64,000 nucleotides of DNA from UBA2040 sp041674745 (GCA_041674745.1 JBAYVD010000017.1:12170-76169); one strand, 5' to 3'. Counted from the stretch's first letter, positions 9,335-18,405 are shown. Made by a program: numbers and translations. Notes: a model not told the origin generated them from the letters alone.

Positions 9335-9535
9335 TTATTTTTCTACGACCTGTTTTACTCTTCCAACAATACCACCTTCCAATTGAACTTTAATGCCGTG
9401 TGGATGGTTCGGTGAATTCGTTAGAATTCGTTGTACGACGCCTTCTGTTAATTCTCCTGTTCGCTGATGGTGTTTCTGCACTACCTCCACGACACTTCCA
9501 ATTTGAAGATTGTTTCTTTTTGTTCCGTCAGTCAT
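9335..9535 (-). CDS. YwbE-family small protein (DUF2196)
   Basis: 66 residues. The sequence (GSVVEVVQKHHQRTGELTEG, VQRILTNSPNHPHGIKVQL, GGIVGRVKQV) matches the compact YwbE family pattern. No biochemical function is established for the family. The gene converges on lspA with only 2 bp between the stops and no obvious terminator between them. Confidence 0.85.
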   Translation of the reverse strand: MTDGTKRNNLQIGSVVEVVQKHHQRTGELTEGVVQRILTNSPNHPHGIKVQLEGGIVGRVKQVVEK

Positions 9536-9589
9536 CGTCTAATTTTTATAGAATTCTCCTAGATTCATCACAAATCTAATTGATTTCAG

Positions 9590-10390
9590 TTAATTGAACG
9601 TGACTTGTTTTGTTCGAACCGTTTGTGTGATCAGATAGTATTTTTTACCATTCACTAGTTGTTCTAAGTAATTCGCTGCAATTATCTGAACATATCCTAT
9701 GCCTTTTCCTACACCACTCATATCCGAAACGCTAAAGGTGTAGACATCTTGATTTACAAATTCCTTCAACACAATTTTGCTTCCAAGTGGACCGTATAAA
9801 GCATAATAAACCGAATCGGCAACCGAAATACCTTTAGAAGATAAAGTGTAAGGAGCCATCGTGTTCACATTTCCAAAAGAAATAGGGTCTACTAATGCAA
9901 AATTATCGTAGGTCAACAAGGTAAATCCAGGCCAACTTGCTCCAGAAGACGACCAAATTATGGGTGTAGAAAAATCAATTCCTACCTTGTTTGAAGTCTC
10001 TTCTGGGGTATAGGAATACAAATTCTTACTATCCATTTGCAATGTTTTTGTATTTCCAGATTCGACATTTAATACACCGGCAGGCAGGTAGGTCTCACCA
10101 CCATCCAAACTAAACATTGCGTATGCTGTACCCAACTTTGAATTATGTGTTCCCGTGTTATCATATATTGTCGTAATTGTTTGTATACTGATCAAGGTAG
10201 TGGACTCTCCTGGACGTTTGGGTAGGATCGGTGCAGGTGGCGAAGCGGCAGAAATCTTATACTCACAAGTACCATCTTCTTTTTGGGCTTTATCGTTGAA
10301 ATTAAAGGCTGTTGGATCCGTGCACCCTTTTTTCTTACAAGCGGTGAATCCGAGTCCTATTATCAGTAAAATAGCAATGGAATAGTTCAT
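9590..10390 (-). CDS. Putative lipoprotein of unknown function, paralogue of the next gene
   Basis: 266 residues from the ATG at 10388-10390. A lipoprotein signal (ending GLGFTACKKK) is followed by GCTDPTAFNF, then DGTCEY, a short cysteine motif often seen in secreted Bacteroidota proteins. The remainder is beta-rich with no domain I recognise, and the C-terminus ends VRTKQVTFN. The same beginning and end occur in the neighbour at 10514-11311, so the pair arose by tandem duplication. It is likely surface- or periplasm-exposed; function unknown. Confidence 0.75.
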   Translation of the reverse strand: MNYSIAILLIIGLGFTACKKKGCTDPTAFNFNDKAQKEDGTCEYKISAASPPAPILPKRPGESTTLISIQTITTIYDNTGTHNSKLGTAYAMFSLDGGETYLPAGVLNVESGNTKTLQMDSKNLYSYTPEETSNKVGIDFSTPIIWSSSGASWPGFTLLTYDNFALVDPISFGNVNTMAPYTLSSKGISVADSVYYALYGPLGSKIVLKEFVNQDVYTFSVSDMSGVGKGIGYVQIIAANYLEQLVNGKKYYLITQTVRTKQVTFN

Positions 10391-10462
10391 AATCAATGGC
10401 TTTGACTTGATTAAAGTAAGCCCTTTTTTTGAATTTTGAAAATTTCATGAATTTCTTTTCAT

Positions 10463-10496
10463 AAAAAAGCCCGATTCAAAAGATGAATCGGGCCTA
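10463..10496 (-). terminator. Rho-independent terminator
   Basis: GCCCGATTCA pairs with TGAATCGGGC around a short loop, followed on the minus strand by TTTTTT. It ends the lipoprotein gene at 10514-11311 before its paralogue. Confidence 0.85.
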
Positions 10497-10513
10497 TTTA
10501 AAACTTTGAATGT

Positions 10514-11311
10514 TTAGTTAAATTTCACCTGTTTTGTTCGAACCGTTTCATTGATTAAATAGTAGGTTTTTCCGCCTATTACTTGTGGATCGTATTTAAT
10601 TCCGGTTACTTGAACGAATCCTGTTCCTGTTCCCATTCCAGTCAAATCTGCGGCTGTAAATGTATGCGACGTAGTATTCCCAGGTAAAAGGACCAATTTG
10701 CTCCCTGAAGGGCCGTAAACGGCAAAATAAACAGAATCTGCATTGGTTATCCCTCCGCATACCAAATCATAATTCGAAGCTACCGTCACGTCTCCTGAAG
10801 AAATGACTTGAATGGAAGAAAATCCTATATTGGTAGTCGCTGAAAAACTAGGCCACGTCCCACCCGTTCCCGACCACGCCAAAGAACCGGAAAAATCAAT
10901 CCCGGTAAGGTCGGTGGTCGATGGAGTATACGTGTAGGTATTGTTTGCGCCCAACGCTAATGTTTTGGAACTTGCTGTAATTGTACCGGCTGGCAAATAG
11001 CTCACCCCACCATCTTGACTAAAAACGGCTACAGCTGTACCCAATTCTGTATCAAAACTTCCAATCGGGGAAGTGGCCGTGGTAACGGTTTTTATTCCCA
11101 CCAACGCGGCATATTCTCCTGTATAGGATGGAAATACGGGTGCTGGTGAAGCCGCTGTTGGCACAGCCGCGTAGGTACATGAGCCATCATCAATAACGGC
11201 AGAAGAACTGTAATTTTCTGCCGTTTCATCTGTACAACCTTTTTTCTTACAAGCGCTAACGCCCAAAAATAAAATGGCGATAATCAATACTTTACTTTTC
11301 ATAGAATTCAT
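10514..11311 (-). CDS. Putative lipoprotein of unknown function, paralogue of the previous gene
   Basis: 265 residues from the ATG at 11309-11311 (a second ATG at 11302 is equally possible; the longer frame to 11449 would run through the nrdA terminator and is rejected). Lipobox GVSACKKK, then GCTDETAENY and DDGSCTY, a full copy of the Cys motif. It is aligned with the sister gene along its length (VFSQDGG/MFSLDGG, SVYFAVYGPSGSKLVL/SVYYALYGPLGSKIVL) and ends VRTKQVKFN. Beta-rich, no known domain seen, function unknown. Confidence 0.75.
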   Translation of the reverse strand: MNSMKSKVLIIAILFLGVSACKKKGCTDETAENYSSSAVIDDGSCTYAAVPTAASPAPVFPSYTGEYAALVGIKTVTTATSPIGSFDTELGTAVAVFSQDGGVSYLPAGTITASSKTLALGANNTYTYTPSTTDLTGIDFSGSLAWSGTGGTWPSFSATTNIGFSSIQVISSGDVTVASNYDLVCGGITNADSVYFAVYGPSGSKLVLLPGNTTSHTFTAADLTGMGTGTGFVQVTGIKYDPQVIGGKTYYLINETVRTKQVKFN

Positions 11312-11381
11312 ATTTAGTGTTTCTTCTACAAAGTAAAATAGAATTGACAGGTCCTGAAATACGTACTTTGGCGTATTCAAA

Positions 11382-11416
11382 AAAAATCCCCTTGCCAAAT
11401 GACAAGGGGATTTTTC
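11382..11416 (-). terminator. Rho-independent terminator of nrdBA
   Basis: An almost perfect stem AAAAATCCCCTTG paired with CAAGGGGATTTTT around 7 bases, with a T-run on the minus strand, downstream of nrdA. Confidence 0.85.
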
Positions 11417-11431
11417 AATTATTTTGTATGT

Positions 11432-11493
11432 GCTTCTCAGCTTCCGCACAAGTAGCTTCGCTGATTGTTCGAAAGCTTCTCAGCTTCCGCACA
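11432..11493. repeat. 19-bp direct repeat duplicating the end of nrdA
   Basis: GCTTCTCAGCTTCCGCACA occurs at 11475-11493, where it encodes the last residues and stop of nrdA, and again at 11432-11450 in the 3' untranslated region. The offset is 43 bp, so the second copy is not in the same frame. Confidence 0.8.
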
Positions 11494-13831
11494 TTTCACA
11501 ATCGTCTGGATTGTCGATGGAACAAGCGATAGCAGCCATGGCTGTTTCTTCTGGTGTTTCTTGCACCATGTTTTTGTCTACGGTGAATTTAATCGCGTCA
11601 GTTGCCGCTTTTGTTCTCAAGTAGTACATTCCTGTTTTCAATCCTTTTTCCCAACCGTAGAAGTGCATGGAAGTCAATTTACCGAAGTTGGCATTTTCCA
11701 TGAAGATATTCAACGATTGTGATTGGCAAATAAACGCTCCACGATCTGCGGCTTGATCTACAATTGCTTTTCCGGAAATTTCCCAAGCTGTTTTGTACAA
11801 GTCTTTCAAGTGTTGAGGAATGTTGTTGATGTTTTGAACGGATCCATTTGTTGACATCAATGTTTGACGCATTTCTTTGGTCCACAAACCTTCTTTTACC
11901 AAATCTTTCAAAAGGTGTTTGTTCACCACGATAAATTCTCCAGAGAGTACTCGACGTGTATAAACATTCGATGTATATGGCTCGAAACATTCATTGTTTC
12001 CTAAGATTTGAGCTGTGGAAGCCGTTGGCATTGGTGCTAACAACAAAGAGTTGCGTACACCGTGTTCCATTACTTCTTCTTTCAACACATCCCATTCCCA
12101 ACGACTGGTTGGTGTAACACCCCACATGTCGAATTGGAAAATACCTTTTGAAACCGGCGAACCTGCGTAACTTTCGTAAGGACCTTCTGCTTTCGCCAAA
12201 TCCTTCGAAGCTGTCATGGATGCATAATACAAGGTTTCAAAAATCTCACGGTTCAAGGCTCTTGCTCCTTCTGATTCGAAAGGCAAACGCATCATGATAT
12301 ACGCATCCGCCAAACCTTGCACACCAATACCAATTGGACGGTGACGCATGTTGGAGTTTTCTGCTTCTTGAACGGGGTAATAATTTACATCAATGATTCT
12401 GTTCAAGTTGATGGTCGCTTGATACGTTACTTCGAACAATTTATCGTGGTCGAAAGTTCCATCTTCCATTACAAATTTTGGCAAAGCAACTGAAGCTAAA
12501 TTACATACTGCAATTTCATCTGGTGCTGTGTATTCCATAATCTCCGTACACAAGTTAGAAGACTTGATTGTACCCAAGTTTTGTTGATTGGATTTGCTGT
12601 TAGCAGCATCCTTGTACAACATGTATGGCGTTCCTGTCTCAATTTGAGATTCCAAAATTTTGAACCACAAATCTTGCGCTTTGATTGTTTTTCTTCCTTT
12701 TCCTTCTGCTTCGTATTTTGTGTACAAGGCTTCAAATTCTGCACTGTGCGTATCCGAAAGACCTGGGCATTCGTGCGGACACATCAAGGTCCATTCTCCG
12801 TTTTCTTTCACACGTTTCATGAACAAATCTGGAATCCAAAGTGCATAAAATAAATCTCTTGCTCTTTGTTCTTCTTTTCCGTGGTTTTTCTTCAAATCCA
12901 AGAATTCGAAAACGTCTGCATGCCAAGGTTCGATGTAAATCGCGAAAGATCCTTTTCGTTTTCCACCACCTTGGTCTACGTAACGAGCCGTGTCATTGAA
13001 TACACGCAACATTGGGATGATTCCGTTGGAAGTTCCGTTGGTTCCTTTGATGTACGATCCCGTAGCACGAATATCGTGGATAGACAAACCAATTCCTCCT
13101 GCGGATTGCGAAATTTTCGCGCAAGACTGCAACGTTTGGTAGATTCCTTCGATACTGTCTTCTTTCATGGTCAACAAGAAACAAGAAGACATTTGCGGTT
13201 TCGGTGTTCCTGCATTGAACAATGTTGGCGTAGCGTGTGTAAACCAGCCTTCTGACATCAAATTGTACGTTTTGATAGCCGACTGAATATCATTTTTGTG
13301 AATACCCACTGAAACACGCATCAACATTTGTTGCGGACGCTCAGCGATTTCACCATTAATTTTTAACAAGTACGAACGAGACAACGTTTTGAACCCAAAA
13401 TAATCATAACGGAAATCTCTATCATAAATAATGCTTGAATCCAACAGGTCTTTGTTTTCCAAGATAATTTGGTAAACATCGTCTGCAATCAACGCGGCTT
13501 TTTGGTTGGTTTTCGGATCAATGTAATGGTAAAGATCTTCCATCGTTTCCGAGAAGTTCTTTTTGGTTTCTTTGTGCAAATTGGAAACCGCGATTCTTGA
13601 TGCCAACAAAGCATAATCGGGGTGATCCATTGTTTTGGCTGCCGCCACTTCTGCTGCGAGATTATCCAAATCGGTTGTGGTTACTCCATCATAAATGCCT
13701 TCAATTACCTTCATGGCAACTGCCTCCGCAGACACTAATGGATCTAAACCATAACACATTTTGATAATGCGCGCTGTAATTTTGTCGAATTTTACCGCTT
13801 CTTTGCGGCCGTCTCTTTTTACTACGTACAT
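11480..13831 (-). CDS. nrdA: Ribonucleoside-diphosphate reductase, alpha subunit (class I)
   Basis: 783 residues. An N-terminal ATP-cone (YVVKRDGRKEAVKFDKIT, residues 1-90) gives allosteric overall-activity control. The catalytic barrel shows SSCFLLTM, NLCTEIMEY and PMPTASTAQILGNNE, and the C-terminus ends CEMCGS, the swinging redox pair re-reduced by thioredoxin or glutaredoxin. It reduces NDPs to dNDPs together with NrdB, which lies directly upstream (36 bp between them). The operon ends in a terminator at 11382. A 19-bp copy of the gene's final bases sits downstream. Confidence 0.97.
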   Translation of the reverse strand: MYVVKRDGRKEAVKFDKITARIIKMCYGLDPLVSAEAVAMKVIEGIYDGVTTTDLDNLAAEVAAAKTMDHPDYALLASRIAVSNLHKETKKNFSETMEDLYHYIDPKTNQKAALIADDVYQIILENKDLLDSSIIYDRDFRYDYFGFKTLSRSYLLKINGEIAERPQQMLMRVSVGIHKNDIQSAIKTYNLMSEGWFTHATPTLFNAGTPKPQMSSCFLLTMKEDSIEGIYQTLQSCAKISQSAGGIGLSIHDIRATGSYIKGTNGTSNGIIPMLRVFNDTARYVDQGGGKRKGSFAIYIEPWHADVFEFLDLKKNHGKEEQRARDLFYALWIPDLFMKRVKENGEWTLMCPHECPGLSDTHSAEFEALYTKYEAEGKGRKTIKAQDLWFKILESQIETGTPYMLYKDAANSKSNQQNLGTIKSSNLCTEIMEYTAPDEIAVCNLASVALPKFVMEDGTFDHDKLFEVTYQATINLNRIIDVNYYPVQEAENSNMRHRPIGIGVQGLADAYIMMRLPFESEGARALNREIFETLYYASMTASKDLAKAEGPYESYAGSPVSKGIFQFDMWGVTPTSRWEWDVLKEEVMEHGVRNSLLLAPMPTASTAQILGNNECFEPYTSNVYTRRVLSGEFIVVNKHLLKDLVKEGLWTKEMRQTLMSTNGSVQNINNIPQHLKDLYKTAWEISGKAIVDQAADRGAFICQSQSLNIFMENANFGKLTSMHFYGWEKGLKTGMYYLRTKAATDAIKFTVDKNMVQETPEETAMAAIACSIDNPDDCEMCGS

Positions 13832-13867
13832 AGCTACTGATTGTTTTTGGGTTTTTAAATGTTTTAA

Positions 13868-14842
13868 TTAGAAGTCTTCATCAATGGAGAAGGTTTGAGA
13901 AGAATCTCCCATCACACCTGCTTTTTGATATTCGGCTACTCGTTTTTCAAAGAAATTCGTCTTTCCTTGAATAGAAATCATGTCCATGAAATCAAAAGGG
14001 TTGGTTGTATTGAATACTTTCTCACAACCCAACTCATTCAACAATCGATCGGCAACAAACTCGATGTACTGCCCCATCGCTTCGCTGTTCATTCCAATCA
14101 AACGCACGGGCAATGCGTCAATGATGAATTCTTTTTCTATTTCTACGGCGTCTAAGATGATTTCTTTGACTTTGTCTTTCGACAATTTATTGTTCACGTG
14201 GTTGTTGTACAACAAACAAGCGAAATCGCAATGCAAACCTTCATCACGCGAAATCAACTCATTTGAGAAGGCCAAACCAGGCATCAAACCTCGTTTTTTC
14301 AACCAGAAAATAGCACAGAAAGACCCTGAGAAGAAAATTCCTTCTACTGCAGCAAATGCCACCAATCTTTCAGCAAAATTTCCTTGATCGATCCAACGCA
14401 AAGCCCAATCTGCTTTTTTCTTCACGCAATCCACAGTTTCCAATGCATTGAACAAGTGGTTTTTATCAGCCGTATCACGAATGTAGGTGTCAATCAACAA
14501 AGAGTAGGTTTCTGAATGCACGTTTTCCATCGCCACTTGGAATCCGTAGAAAAACTTCGCTTCTGTATATTGCACTTCACTCAAGAAATTTTCTGCCAAA
14601 TTTTCGTTCACAATACCATCCGATGCCGCAAAAAATGCCAACACGTGTTTGATAAAGTGTTTTTCGTCGTCGTTCAATTTGCTTTCCCAATCCACAAGAT
14701 CGGCTGCTAAATCAATTTCTTCCGCTGTCCAAAAACTCGCTTCCGCTCTCTTGTAAAATGACCAAATATCATCATGTTGAATTGGAAAAAGAACAAATCT
14801 GTTTTTGTTTTCTTCTAAAATTGGTTCGTGTAATTCTGCCAT
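13868..14842 (-). CDS. nrdB: Ribonucleoside-diphosphate reductase, beta subunit (class I)
   Basis: 324 residues. It carries the di-iron ligands in DLVDWESKLNDDEKHF (Asp/Glu), ENVHSETYSLL (ExxH) and RDEGLHCDF (ExxH). It supplies the radical for NrdA through the conserved C-terminal tail (ends FSIDEDF). It is the first gene of an nrdB-nrdA operon, the order usual in Bacteroidota. The 444-bp upstream gap holds a DnaA-box match and an 8-bp-arm palindrome. Confidence 0.97.
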   Translation of the reverse strand: MAELHEPILEENKNRFVLFPIQHDDIWSFYKRAEASFWTAEEIDLAADLVDWESKLNDDEKHFIKHVLAFFAASDGIVNENLAENFLSEVQYTEAKFFYGFQVAMENVHSETYSLLIDTYIRDTADKNHLFNALETVDCVKKKADWALRWIDQGNFAERLVAFAAVEGIFFSGSFCAIFWLKKRGLMPGLAFSNELISRDEGLHCDFACLLYNNHVNNKLSKDKVKEIILDAVEIEKEFIIDALPVRLIGMNSEAMGQYIEFVADRLLNELGCEKVFNTTNPFDFMDMISIQGKTNFFEKRVAEYQKAGVMGDSSQTFSIDEDF

Positions 14843-15286
14843 TTTACTTCAATTTATTTAGAGCCGTCAAGAGGACGGATTTTTGTTCGTTCGTTACGAT
14901 TGTTTTGTTCAATTTTTGGTGTCCCGCCGACACTTTTCGCGTCAGATTTTTTTTCTTTCCCATAACCGAAGCGGGCTTACAAAAATTGTCATTTTATTCC
15001 CTTTTAACAAGTCAAAGAAATCCACAACTCCTTATCTTTATTAACATTCACACCTCAATCCCTTTGTTATCCATTCCTTAACGGAATATGAACAGAGTCG
15101 CGAAATTTATCCACATACAATCGTTTTTGTATGTCGATAAATATTTATATTCTTTCGAACGCTTTAAACCACTAGGGAATTTGACTAGCCATAAAATTAA
15201 TTTGTTTTTACCCCCTTGTCAAGTTGATTTTTTTCATATTTTAAACAACGAAAAGTGAATAGATTTTTTGATCGACCTACAACCCA
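14843..15286. other. Intergenic regulatory region between nrdB and comF
   Basis: There is no convincing gene here. A small hairpin (CCGTC/GACGG) sits at about 14867-14881 in the nrdB leader. An exact DnaA box (TTATCCACA) lies at 15107-15115 and runs into a perfect palindrome at 15113-15134. I see no TAnnTTTG match for either flanking gene. Confidence 0.6.
15107..15134. promoter_or_regulatory. DnaA box overlapping an 8-bp-arm palindrome
   Basis: TTATCCACA at 15107-15115 equals the E. coli consensus. ACATACAA (15113-15120) and TTGTATGT (15127-15134) are perfect inverted arms 6 bp apart. The site lies between divergent nrdB and comF and could be a replication-linked or NrdR-like control site; the sequence does not match the NrdR box as I know it. 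Confidence 0.4.
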
Positions 15287-16015
15287 ATGCGTGAAACGTT
15301 TTATAAAAAATTGACCCATAAAATTGTCGAGGCGAAAGAAAGTTTGGTGCATTTATTGTTCCCTGATTTGTGTTTGGTCTGTGAAAGAGAAATTCCGCAA
15401 AACCAACAAAAGATTTGTTCGTTTTGTGAAACGGAATTGCCCTTCACCCATTTTACGCAATCCAATGATAAAAGTCCGCTCGAGCAACTTTTCTGGGGAC
15501 GCGTAAGAATCGAACACGTTTATTCTTGGTTAACCTACCAGCGTGAAACCAGCACTCAAACCTTGTTGCACCAAATAAAATACAAGGACAAACCCCAACT
15601 TGCCCAGACCATGGGAGAAAAACTCGGCAGACAATTGGAGCATTTTGATTGGATCAAAGAAGTAGAAGCCTTCATCCCCGTTCCCATTCACCCCAAAAAA
15701 CGATTCATCCGCGGCTATAACCAAAGTGAAGAATTGGTAAAAGGATTAACGTCTGTTTTAAACATTCCAATGGACACAGATTTTATTCAACGGAGTCTGC
15801 ATACCGAAAGTCAAACTAAAAAAGGTCGATTTGGCCGTTGGGACAACATCGATGGTGCTTTTCGACGAACGAATGCCAACAAAACCTATCAACACATTGC
15901 AATCGTAGACGACGTAATTACCACGGGAGCCACTTTGGAACGAATAGTTCAGCAAATCCACGAAAAAAATCCCGACCTTCGCGTCAGTCTTATTTCACTC
16001 GCATTTGCTCAATAA
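15287..16015 (+). CDS. ComF-family amidophosphoribosyltransferase
   Basis: 242 residues, normal length. The N-terminal double zinc ribbon is visible (LCLVCERE, then CSFCETE), followed by the phosphoribosyltransferase core with RGYNQSEEL and the PRPP-binding motif IAIVDDVITTGAT. In naturally transformable bacteria ComF acts in the uptake or early processing of DNA; in others its role is unclear. The stop codon is directly followed by the ATG of the next gene, indicating coupled expression. Confidence 0.93.
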   Translation: MRETFYKKLTHKIVEAKESLVHLLFPDLCLVCEREIPQNQQKICSFCETELPFTHFTQSNDKSPLEQLFWGRVRIEHVYSWLTYQRETSTQTLLHQIKYKDKPQLAQTMGEKLGRQLEHFDWIKEVEAFIPVPIHPKKRFIRGYNQSEELVKGLTSVLNIPMDTDFIQRSLHTESQTKKGRFGRWDNIDGAFRRTNANKTYQHIAIVDDVITTGATLERIVQQIHEKNPDLRVSLISLAFAQ

Positions 16016-17053
16016 ATGAAACATTTTTTAATTATCGGAGGCGGTATTGCCGGAACCTGTGCTGCGTTTCAATTTTTGGAACGTAATTGTAAAGTTACAT
16101 TGGTCGATTCAGGTGAAAACCACAGTTCGTTGGTCGCGGCGGGTCAGATTAATCCCATTGTTTTTCGTCGTATGACCAAAAGTTGGCGGGTGGATGATTT
16201 TTTGCCTTTTGCCCGAAATTTTTACGAGCAGTTGGAAAAATCAACTGGTCTTTCGATCATTGCAGACAAACCGATCCGACGTCTTTTCGCCCACGAGCAA
16301 GAACGAGATGAATGGCTGAAGCGACAAGAAAAACCCGAATTTGCCCCTTATTTGAAAACCCTGACAGCCGAAGACATGAATTTCTCCAAAGCAAAAAATA
16401 GCTGCGGTTCGGGCTTGGTCAAGCAAAGTTTTTACGTTCAATCCGACCATTTCCTCTCTGGCATGCGCGACACGATATCAACGCATGAAAACGGAACTTG
16501 GCTGCAAGAAAAAATGGAGTATGCCGCAATCGACCCAACGAATTCAACTTGGAAAGGCGTTTCATACGACGGTGTTTTATTTTGCGATGGCTATTTGAAT
16601 TGTAACAACCCGTATTTCAACTTTTTGGATGTCGACCAAACGAAAGGCGAAGTGTTGACAATAGAATCGGATATTTATGCTGCTGAATCCTTGAATCGAA
16701 AATGTTTTGTTTTACCACAAGAAAACGGACAATACCGAGTTGGATCGACATATGAATGGGACTGTGCTGATTTGCAACCGACCGAAAAAGCGCGCTTAGA
16801 AATTGAAGAAAATCTTCGTTCTTTGGTCGATAACGACTTCACGGTTGTCAAGCATTTGGCTGGCATTCGTCCCACCACAAAAGACCGACGACCGATCATG
16901 GGTGAACACCCTGAAATACAAGATTTCTATATTTTCAACGGTTTAGGCGCCAAAGGCTATTTGCTGGCGCCCTTGTTGGGAAAAGAAATGATCGAATTTA
17001 TTTTAGATAAAAAACCCTTGCACGAAGAACAAGATTTAAGGAGGTATTGTTAA
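16016..17053 (+). CDS. FAD-dependent oxidoreductase (D-amino-acid/glycine oxidase family)
   Basis: 345 residues. The N-terminal dinucleotide-binding motif (IIGGGIAGTCAAF) and the C-terminal FAD contact (LAGIRPTTKDRRPIMG, then GLGAKGYLLAPLLG) mark the DAO family; related proteins oxidise amines or act in tRNA modification. The substrate cannot be assigned from sequence. It starts immediately after the comF stop, so it is read from the same transcript. Confidence 0.88.
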   Translation: MKHFLIIGGGIAGTCAAFQFLERNCKVTLVDSGENHSSLVAAGQINPIVFRRMTKSWRVDDFLPFARNFYEQLEKSTGLSIIADKPIRRLFAHEQERDEWLKRQEKPEFAPYLKTLTAEDMNFSKAKNSCGSGLVKQSFYVQSDHFLSGMRDTISTHENGTWLQEKMEYAAIDPTNSTWKGVSYDGVLFCDGYLNCNNPYFNFLDVDQTKGEVLTIESDIYAAESLNRKCFVLPQENGQYRVGSTYEWDCADLQPTEKARLEIEENLRSLVDNDFTVVKHLAGIRPTTKDRRPIMGEHPEIQDFYIFNGLGAKGYLLAPLLGKEMIEFILDKKPLHEEQDLRRYC

Positions 17054-17101
17054 TCTTTCCAAATAGAGGGTTTCGATTTCGTTGAAAGACAATCTTATCC
17101 G

Positions 17102-17109
17102 TAAATTTG
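17102..17109 (+). promoter_or_regulatory. Bacteroidota -7 promoter element of the bacilliredoxin gene
   Basis: TAAATTTG, exact TAnnTTTG, 36 bp before the ATG at 17146. Confidence 0.6.
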
Positions 17110-17145
17110 CAACATCAATTCATACAATCACATAAAACTTAAAAT

Positions 17146-17559
17146 ATGTACCCACCAGAATTAGTAGCGCCCATGAAGGCAGATCTTACCTCCGTAGGAT
17201 TTGAATCATTGATCAGTGCTGAAGAGGTAGATAATACCATTAAAAATACAGACGGCACCTTGTTGGTTGTTGTCAATTCCGTATGCGGTTGCGCAGCAGG
17301 AAATATGCGTCCAGGTGTGAAGTTGTCTGTTTCAGGCGATAAAAAACCATCGAAATTAACGACCGTTTTTGCGGGCGTTGACTCCGAAGCGGTAGCACAA
17401 GCGCGTAAATATTTCTTGCCGTACCCTCCAAGTTCTCCTTCGATTGCTTTGTTCAAAGACGGACAATTGGTTCATTTCTTGGAAAGACACCACATTGAAG
17501 GTGGAACCGCTGCGATGATTGCTGAGAACTTGCAAGAAGCGTACAAACAGTACTGTTAA
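17146..17559 (+). CDS. BrxA/BrxB-family bacilliredoxin
   Basis: 137 residues, the family length. A thioredoxin-like fold with the CGC active site in VVNSVCGCAAGNMRPG. In Firmicutes, bacilliredoxins remove bacillithiol from oxidised proteins; Bacteroidota also carry this family. It is a single-gene unit with its own promoter and a strong terminator. Confidence 0.93.
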   Translation: MYPPELVAPMKADLTSVGFESLISAEEVDNTIKNTDGTLLVVVNSVCGCAAGNMRPGVKLSVSGDKKPSKLTTVFAGVDSEAVAQARKYFLPYPPSSPSIALFKDGQLVHFLERHHIEGGTAAMIAENLQEAYKQYC

Positions 17560-17577
17560 GTAGAAACGAATTTTTCT

Positions 17578-17616
17578 AAAAAAGCCCGATCAATTTCTTG
17601 ACCGGGCTTTTTTTTA
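17578..17616 (+). terminator. Rho-independent terminator
   Basis: GCCCGATCAA pairs with TTGACCGGGC (one G-T pair) and is followed by a run of eight or more T, just past the bacilliredoxin gene. Confidence 0.85.
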
Positions 17617-17704
17617 ACCATTCAACTAAACCACTCCTATTCATTTGTGCTTTTCTAGGCAATTGGAAAGCCCATTTTGAAAATCAACAAACAAACTTCT
17701 TTCT

Positions 17705-18265
17705 TTACATTTTTGGCAAAACAACTTTGTCAATGACATGGATCACTCCGTTTGACTGATATACATCGTAGGTGGTAATATTCGCAACGCCACCATTTTC
17801 ATCTGTCAAGGTAATGTTGTGTTTTCCGTTCATCATGGCGATCAATGTTCCACCAGAAACCGTCGTCAATTTGGCAGAACCTTTTCCTGCTTTGATCAAC
17901 GCAGCGATTGCATCAAAATCCAACTTTCCGGCCACCACGTGGTAGGTCAAAACCGTTTGAAGGGTTTTTTTATTCTCTGGTTTCAACAAGGTTTCTACCG
18001 TTCCATCTGGCAAGTTTTCAAAAGAATCGTTTACAGGAGCAAATACCGTAAAAGGTCCTTCCGTTTGCAAAGTAGCAACCAGATCTGCCGCTTTCACTGC
18101 CGCCACCAAGGTTGTGTGGTCATTTGAATTGACTGCATTTTCCACAATGTTCTTTTTTGGAAACATGGCTTCACCGCCTACGTTTACCGTTTGTCCAAAT
18201 GTTACAGTGTTAAATAGGAATATTGACGCTGCCATTACTCCAAGGGTTTTACTTACTTTTTTCAT
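17705..18265 (-). CDS. Secreted fasciclin (FAS1) domain protein
   Basis: 186 residues. A signal peptide (about 1-25, ending FNTVTFGQ) is followed by one FAS1 domain with the H1 and H2 motifs (FTVFAPVNDSFENLP and GVIHVIDKVVLP) and the YHVV block. FAS1 proteins mediate adhesion or stress-linked surface functions. The nearby genes are a SigK-like sigma factor and an RskA-like anti-sigma factor, the pair that in Mycobacterium tuberculosis controls fasciclin proteins, so co-regulation is a reasonable inference. Confidence 0.93.
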   Translation of the reverse strand: MKKVSKTLGVMAASIFLFNTVTFGQTVNVGGEAMFPKKNIVENAVNSNDHTTLVAAVKAADLVATLQTEGPFTVFAPVNDSFENLPDGTVETLLKPENKKTLQTVLTYHVVAGKLDFDAIAALIKAGKGSAKLTTVSGGTLIAMMNGKHNITLTDENGGVANITTYDVYQSNGVIHVIDKVVLPKM

Positions 18266-18405
18266 CTTCTTTGTTTTTTAGTTTGTTTGGAATAGTTACG
18301 CAGGGGTTTGCGACTTGGATTTGTAAAACAAAAAATTAATTTTAAATAGCTAATTATCAGGTTTTAAAATCAAAATTAATTTGCAATGCAAATTGTTAAA
18401 ACAGC

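Noticed and set aside
12866..13255. 129-residue plus-strand reading frame inside nrdA
   Set aside because: Antisense shadow of the conserved nrdA coding sequence; no domain or promoter support.
14190..14210. CACGTG-containing sequence in nrdB as another parS
   Set aside because: Only the central hexamer and a few flanking bases match; similar hexamers at about 35114, 36702 and 44495 were rejected for the same reason.
14758..15081. 107-residue plus-strand reading frame at the nrdB start
   Set aside because: Half lies antisense to nrdB and the rest is low-complexity, Phe-rich sequence as expected from AT-rich DNA.
15107..15134. Replication origin at the DnaA box
   Set aside because: A single exact box without a cluster, DUE or neighbouring dnaA/dnaN is not enough to call oriC.
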